DNA of 64,000 nucleotides from Streptomyces sp. Go-475 (GTDB lineage: Bacteria; Actinomycetota; Actinomycetes; Streptomycetales; Streptomycetaceae): contig NZ_CP026121.1 of NCBI RefSeq assembly GCF_003330845.1, positions 7,731,501 through 7,795,500 on the forward strand, in the 5' to 3' direction. Below the pieces are notes generated by a model. That model ran no database searches, was not told the origin of the DNA, and saw only the letters and a program-made list of their open reading frames with translations. The position numbers were made by a program, and so were the translations under genes. This document shows, piece by piece, positions 61,047 through 64,000 of this stretch. Numbering within the stretch: the first letter of the stretch is position 1; each line of letters opens with the position of its first letter.

Positions 61047-62477
61047 ATGGCACCTCAGCGATTCCACGAGCAGTTCGACCAGATCCAGCGCTCGATGCCC
61101 GACGTGCCCCTCGCGATGGGCCCGGACGACTCGGCCGAGTTCATGTACGAGAAGGGCGTCGTCCTCGTCCGCGACGGCGAGGAGGCCCGCATCGTGGAGG
61201 ACACGGTACGGGCGCACTTCACGGCGGCACCCGACCTCGACCAGGAGCAGGTCCGCCGGGCCGGCCCGAGCACCAACCGCACCGGGATCACCCGGATCCG
61301 GGTCGGCGACCCCGGCGAGGGCGGCCGCGACGCCGACCGCGCCGTCGCGCACGCCCTGCGCTCCGTACGGGAGCAGGAGGCCCGGGCGGGACACCGGATG
61401 GTCGCCCGCAACCACGTGGTGCACATCGCGGTCAACGCCTGCCCCGGCGACGAACCCGTCCCCGCCCCGCTCGGCGAGCCGCCCAACCCGGCCGCCGCCG
61501 ACACGCCCCACGACCCCGGCACCGCCGTCGGCGTCCTCGTCGTCGACACCGGCCTCACACACGACTACCGCTCCTGCGGCCTGCTGGCCCACACCGAGGG
61601 CGACGCGCAGGTCCAGGAGTGCGACGAGGAGGGCATCCTCCAGCAGTACGTCGGGCACGGCACGTTCATCGCCGGGCTCGTCGCCGCCGTCGCGCCCAAC
61701 ACCGACATCACCGTCCGTGGCACCCTGAACGACGCGGGCGCCGTCCTGGAGTCCGAGTTCGGCGAGAAGCTCTTCGAGGCCGTCGACGCCGGCGGCTGGC
61801 CCGACGTCCTCAGCCTCTCCGCCGGCACCTCCAACGGCCGCGCCGACGGACTGCTCGGCGTCGAGAACTTCATGCGGGAACTGCGCGAGCGGCGCACCCT
61901 GCTCGTCGCCGCCGCCGGCAACAACGGCAGCGCCACGCCCTTCTGGCCCGCCGCCTACGCCGACCTGCCCGGCTGGGAGGACTCCGTGCTCTCCGTCGGC
62001 GCCCTGCGCAGCGACGGCGAGTTCGGCGCCTGCTTCACCAACCACGGCCCCTGGGTGAAGGTCTACGCCCCCGGCGAGCGCCTCACCGGCGCCCTCACCG
62101 GCTTCGACACACCCGTCCCGTACGTGTACCAGCACTCCACGTACGACGCCTGCCGCTACGGCTTCTCCTACGGCTGCACCTGCCGCCACCCCCGCCACAC
62201 CGGTGTGCTGAGCGACGAGAACGCCTCCGCCAAGCCGGACCAGGTGATGTTCGAGGGCTACGCGCAGTGGAGCGGCACCTCCTTCGCCACCCCCGTGACC
62301 GCGGGCATGGTCGCCGCCCACATGACGGCGCACAAGGAGACCGACCCGCGCGCGGCCCGGCGTCACCTGCTCGCGGCGCACGCGGACTTCGCCGAAGTGC
62401 GCGGGGCGCACGTCCCCGCGCTGCGTCCTCCCACGTGGCGCCCGGTCCCGGTCATGCGCCTCACCCCGGGCCTGTGA
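61047..62477 (+). CDS. subtilase-family (S8) serine protease, apparently cytoplasmic
   Basis: A 476-residue S8 protease with an intact catalytic triad: D167 in VLVVDTG, H204 in GHGTFIAGL and S412 in GTSFATPV, with the oxyanion N292 in AAAGNNGS. There is no signal peptide, so it probably acts inside the cell. A cysteine-rich insert (CRYGFSYGCTC) near 370-380 may bind a metal. The ATG has GGGAGGA six bases before it; a TTG at 60978 lies in frame but is less likely. It is divergent from the TPR-CHAT gene and is followed by the sigma factor gene 62 bases on. Confidence 0.88.
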   Translation: MAPQRFHEQFDQIQRSMPDVPLAMGPDDSAEFMYEKGVVLVRDGEEARIVEDTVRAHFTAAPDLDQEQVRRAGPSTNRTGITRIRVGDPGEGGRDADRAVAHALRSVREQEARAGHRMVARNHVVHIAVNACPGDEPVPAPLGEPPNPAAADTPHDPGTAVGVLVVDTGLTHDYRSCGLLAHTEGDAQVQECDEEGILQQYVGHGTFIAGLVAAVAPNTDITVRGTLNDAGAVLESEFGEKLFEAVDAGGWPDVLSLSAGTSNGRADGLLGVENFMRELRERRTLLVAAAGNNGSATPFWPAAYADLPGWEDSVLSVGALRSDGEFGACFTNHGPWVKVYAPGERLTGALTGFDTPVPYVYQHSTYDACRYGFSYGCTCRHPRHTGVLSDENASAKPDQVMFEGYAQWSGTSFATPVTAGMVAAHMTAHKETDPRAARRHLLAAHADFAEVRGAHVPALRPPTWRPVPVMRLTPGL

Positions 62478-62539
62478 CGGCCGAAGCCGCCCCCTCCACG
62501 GCGTACGATGACGTGCCGTACTCGAGGGGTGGGGCTGCC

Positions 62540-63115
62540 GTGGACCGTACTGATGCCGGCTCGCTCGTCCAGGCCGCGGCCGACGGCGACGCGGCGGCCT
62601 GGAAGGCGCTCGTGGAAGGGCTGAGCCCCCTGGTGTGGTCCGTGGTGCGGGCCCACCGGCTCTCCGACGCCGACGCGCACGAGGTGTACCAGACCGCCTG
62701 GTTCCGCTTCGCCCAGTACCTCGGGCGGATCCGGGAACCCGACAAGGCGGGCGCGTGGCTGGCGAGCACCGCGCGCCACGAATGCCTGAAGGTGATCCGC
62801 AGCTCCAGGCGGCTGACCCTGACGGACGATCCGCGGCTCCTGGACCGGGTCAGCGAGGACGGTACGCCGGAGCAGTCGCTGCTCGACTCCGAGGAGGCGG
62901 CCGCCCAGAGCGAACGCGTACGGCGGCTGTGGCAGGAGTTCGAGGAACTGGGCGAGCGGTGCAGGCAGTTGCTGCGCGTTCTCATGACCACGCCACCGCC
63001 CAGCTACCAGGACGTGTCCGCCGCGCTCGGGATCGCGGTGGGCAGCATCGGGCCGCTGCGCCAGCGCTGTCTGCGGCGCCTGCGGGCCCGGCTCGAGGCA
63101 CGGGGGGCGATGTGA
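62540..63115 (+). CDS. ECF-type RNA polymerase sigma factor
   Basis: A 191-residue sigma factor of two-domain (sigma-2/sigma-4) build. Region 2: LVQAAADGDAAAWKALVEGLSPLVWSVVRAHRLSDADAHEVYQTAWFRFAQYLGRIREPDKAGAWLASTARHECLKVIRSSRR. Region 4: RVRRLWQEFEELGERCRQLLRVLMTTPPPSYQDVSAALGIAVGSIGPLRQRCLRRLRARLEA. The GTG at 62540 is chosen with GAGGGG upstream; GTG 62474 is also in frame and would overlap the subtilase stop. The next gene overlaps its end by four bases (GTGA), so the two are translationally coupled, as often seen for sigma/anti-sigma pairs. Confidence 0.9.
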   Translation: MDRTDAGSLVQAAADGDAAAWKALVEGLSPLVWSVVRAHRLSDADAHEVYQTAWFRFAQYLGRIREPDKAGAWLASTARHECLKVIRSSRRLTLTDDPRLLDRVSEDGTPEQSLLDSEEAAAQSERVRRLWQEFEELGERCRQLLRVLMTTPPPSYQDVSAALGIAVGSIGPLRQRCLRRLRARLEARGAM

Positions 63116-63627
63116 ACGGCATGCACGACATGGACGACGTGAACGACAGGGACGACGACGAGGTCTTCGGCGAAGAGGAGCGGGGCGACGACGAGTTCGA
63201 CGCCGGGCTGCTGGAGGAGGAGCTCCGGCAGGCCGCCGCGGTCCTGGACCCCGTGCCGCCGGAGCTGCAGCAGATCGCCGTGGACGCGTACGCGCTGCAC
63301 GACCTCGACGCCCGCGTCGCCGAGCTGACCTTCGACTCGCTGGTCGACTCCCTCCCGGTCCGGGGCGCCACCGACACGCCCCGGATGCTGACGTTCCGGG
63401 CGGGCGAGGTGACCGTCGACGTCGAGGTGACGGAGGACGGGCTGATGGGGCAGGTGCTGCCGCCGCAGCCGGCCCGCATCGAGGTCCTGTGCGGACCCCG
63501 GCCCGGCTCCGCCCTGACCGCCGACGACCTGGGCCGCTTCACCGCCGACGTGCCGCCCTCCGGCCCGTTCGCCCTGCGGTTGCGCACGGGCGGGGACGTG
63601 GTGGTGACGGAGTGGCTGCGGGCCTAG
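63112..63627 (+). CDS. acidic protein coupled to the sigma factor, unknown function
   Basis: A 171-residue protein with a strongly acidic N-terminus (MDDVNDRDDDEVFGEEERGDDEFD), then a folded-looking region with ELRQAAAVLDPVPPELQQIAVDAYALHDLDARVAELTFDSLVDSL and a beta-rich C-terminus (MLTFRAGEVTVDVEVTEDGLMGQVLP, PFALRLRTGGDVVVTEW). No transmembrane helix and no zinc HxxxCxxC motif is seen, so it is not a classical ZAS anti-sigma factor. Its GTG start overlaps the sigma stop. It may bind the sigma factor; this is inference from coupling. No family is recognised with confidence. Confidence 0.75.
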   Translation: MNGMHDMDDVNDRDDDEVFGEEERGDDEFDAGLLEEELRQAAAVLDPVPPELQQIAVDAYALHDLDARVAELTFDSLVDSLPVRGATDTPRMLTFRAGEVTVDVEVTEDGLMGQVLPPQPARIEVLCGPRPGSALTADDLGRFTADVPPSGPFALRLRTGGDVVVTEWLRA

Positions 63628-63646
63628 CCTCCCCGTCACGGCCGCC

Positions 63647-64000
63647 TCACCAGGTGCAGGGCAGGGTCCGCGGCCCCCGGATCATCGTCCGGCGGCGCCA
63701 CGCGACCTGGTCGGCGGGGACCGCGAGGCGCAGGCCGGGCAGCCGGTCCAGCAGGGTGGTGAGCAGCAGCTCGGTCTGGAGGCGGGCGAGGACCGCGCCG
63801 GTGCAGTAGTGCGGTCCGTTGCCGAAGGCCAGATGGGGGTTGGGGGCGCGGCCGGGGTCGATCCGGTCCGGCTCGGGGAAGACGTCCGGGTCGCGGTTGG
63901 CGGCCAGGTAGGAGACGTACACCGGGTCGCCCGCGCGGATGCGGTGTCCCCGCAGGTCGACGTCCTCCAGGGCGATCCGCGCCAGGCCGACGGAGCTGCG
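63647..64000 (-). CDS. cytochrome P450, C-terminal part (cut by the right edge)
   Basis: Only about 117 codons before the stop at 63647 are in the window. HLAFGNGPHYCTGAVLAR is the heme-binding loop with the axial cysteine, and YVSYLAANRDPDVFPEPDRIDPGR is the ERR-triad-side meander. The upstream in-frame codons read SSVGLARIALEDVDLRGHRIRAGDP, as in bacterial CYPs. The substrate cannot be inferred. Confidence 0.9.
   Translation of the reverse strand, partial: RSSVGLARIALEDVDLRGHRIRAGDPVYVSYLAANRDPDVFPEPDRIDPGRAPNPHLAFGNGPHYCTGAVLARLQTELLLTTLLDRLPGLRLAVPADQVAWRRRTMIRGPRTLPCTW

Overview
The window is high-GC actinomycete DNA, almost certainly from a Streptomyces chromosome. The signs are GTG/TTG starts, ATGA-coupled operons, LacI/GntR/TetR regulators beside sugar operons, a CUT1 sugar importer with no ATPase of its own, and lipoprotein solute receptors. 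No plasmid, phage, IS or CRISPR signature was seen. It holds about 50 genes, one tRNA and one degraded gene.

1-23.3 kb is a complete Wzx/Wzy-type extracellular or wall-attached polysaccharide cluster. It contains a TetR regulator (cut by the window edge), a DegT aminotransferase, an LCP ligase, a flippase, four glycosyltransferases, a Wzy-like polymerase, a Wzz/BY-kinase-like protein, a priming phosphoglycosyltransferase and a methyltransferase. The sugar-nucleotide genes are UDP-glucose dehydrogenase, UDP-glucuronate decarboxylase, RmlA, RmlB, GalE and two further SDRs; a GH15 hydrolase is also present. Four copies of one 23-bp inverted-repeat element (338-360, 10528-10550, 14421-14443, 23241-23263) sit at every operon start, so the cluster looks like a single regulon, with the TetR protein the best candidate to read the element.

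23.3-40.6 kb is a myo-inositol catabolic locus. A leftward operon carries iolC, an aldolase, iolB, iolD, mmsA/iolA and a GntR regulator. A divergent rightward operon carries a ribose/inositol-type ABC importer, an IolE-like dehydratase and an inositol dehydrogenase. A second leftward operon carries a PhyH-type dioxygenase, an SDR and another inositol dehydrogenase, divergent from a LacI regulator. Both divergent regions carry a TGTNAGTACAAAC element. A small AT-richer gene for a secreted protein is inserted between the blocks.

40.6-54.9 kb is carbohydrate-use territory: a TMEM175-like channel, an oxidoreductase/LacI divergent pair with two matching palindromes, a small membrane protein, tRNA-Pro(GGG), a 1217-residue secreted multimodular glycosidase, a second LacI with four CGAACCGGTTCG-type operators, a CUT1 importer lacking its ATPase, a GH63-like hydrolase and an aldehyde dehydrogenase remnant.

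55-64 kb is regulatory and proteolytic. It has an astacin-like metalloprotease divergent from an ATPase-LuxR regulator, a GC-rich minisatellite, then a TPR-CHAT (caspase-like) protease divergent from an operon encoding a cytoplasmic subtilase, an ECF-type sigma factor and an acidic partner protein. A cytochrome P450 is cut by the right edge. The CHAT/subtilase/sigma/acidic-protein group is the most interesting candidate system: it recalls protease-controlled sigma circuits but has no CRISPR component.
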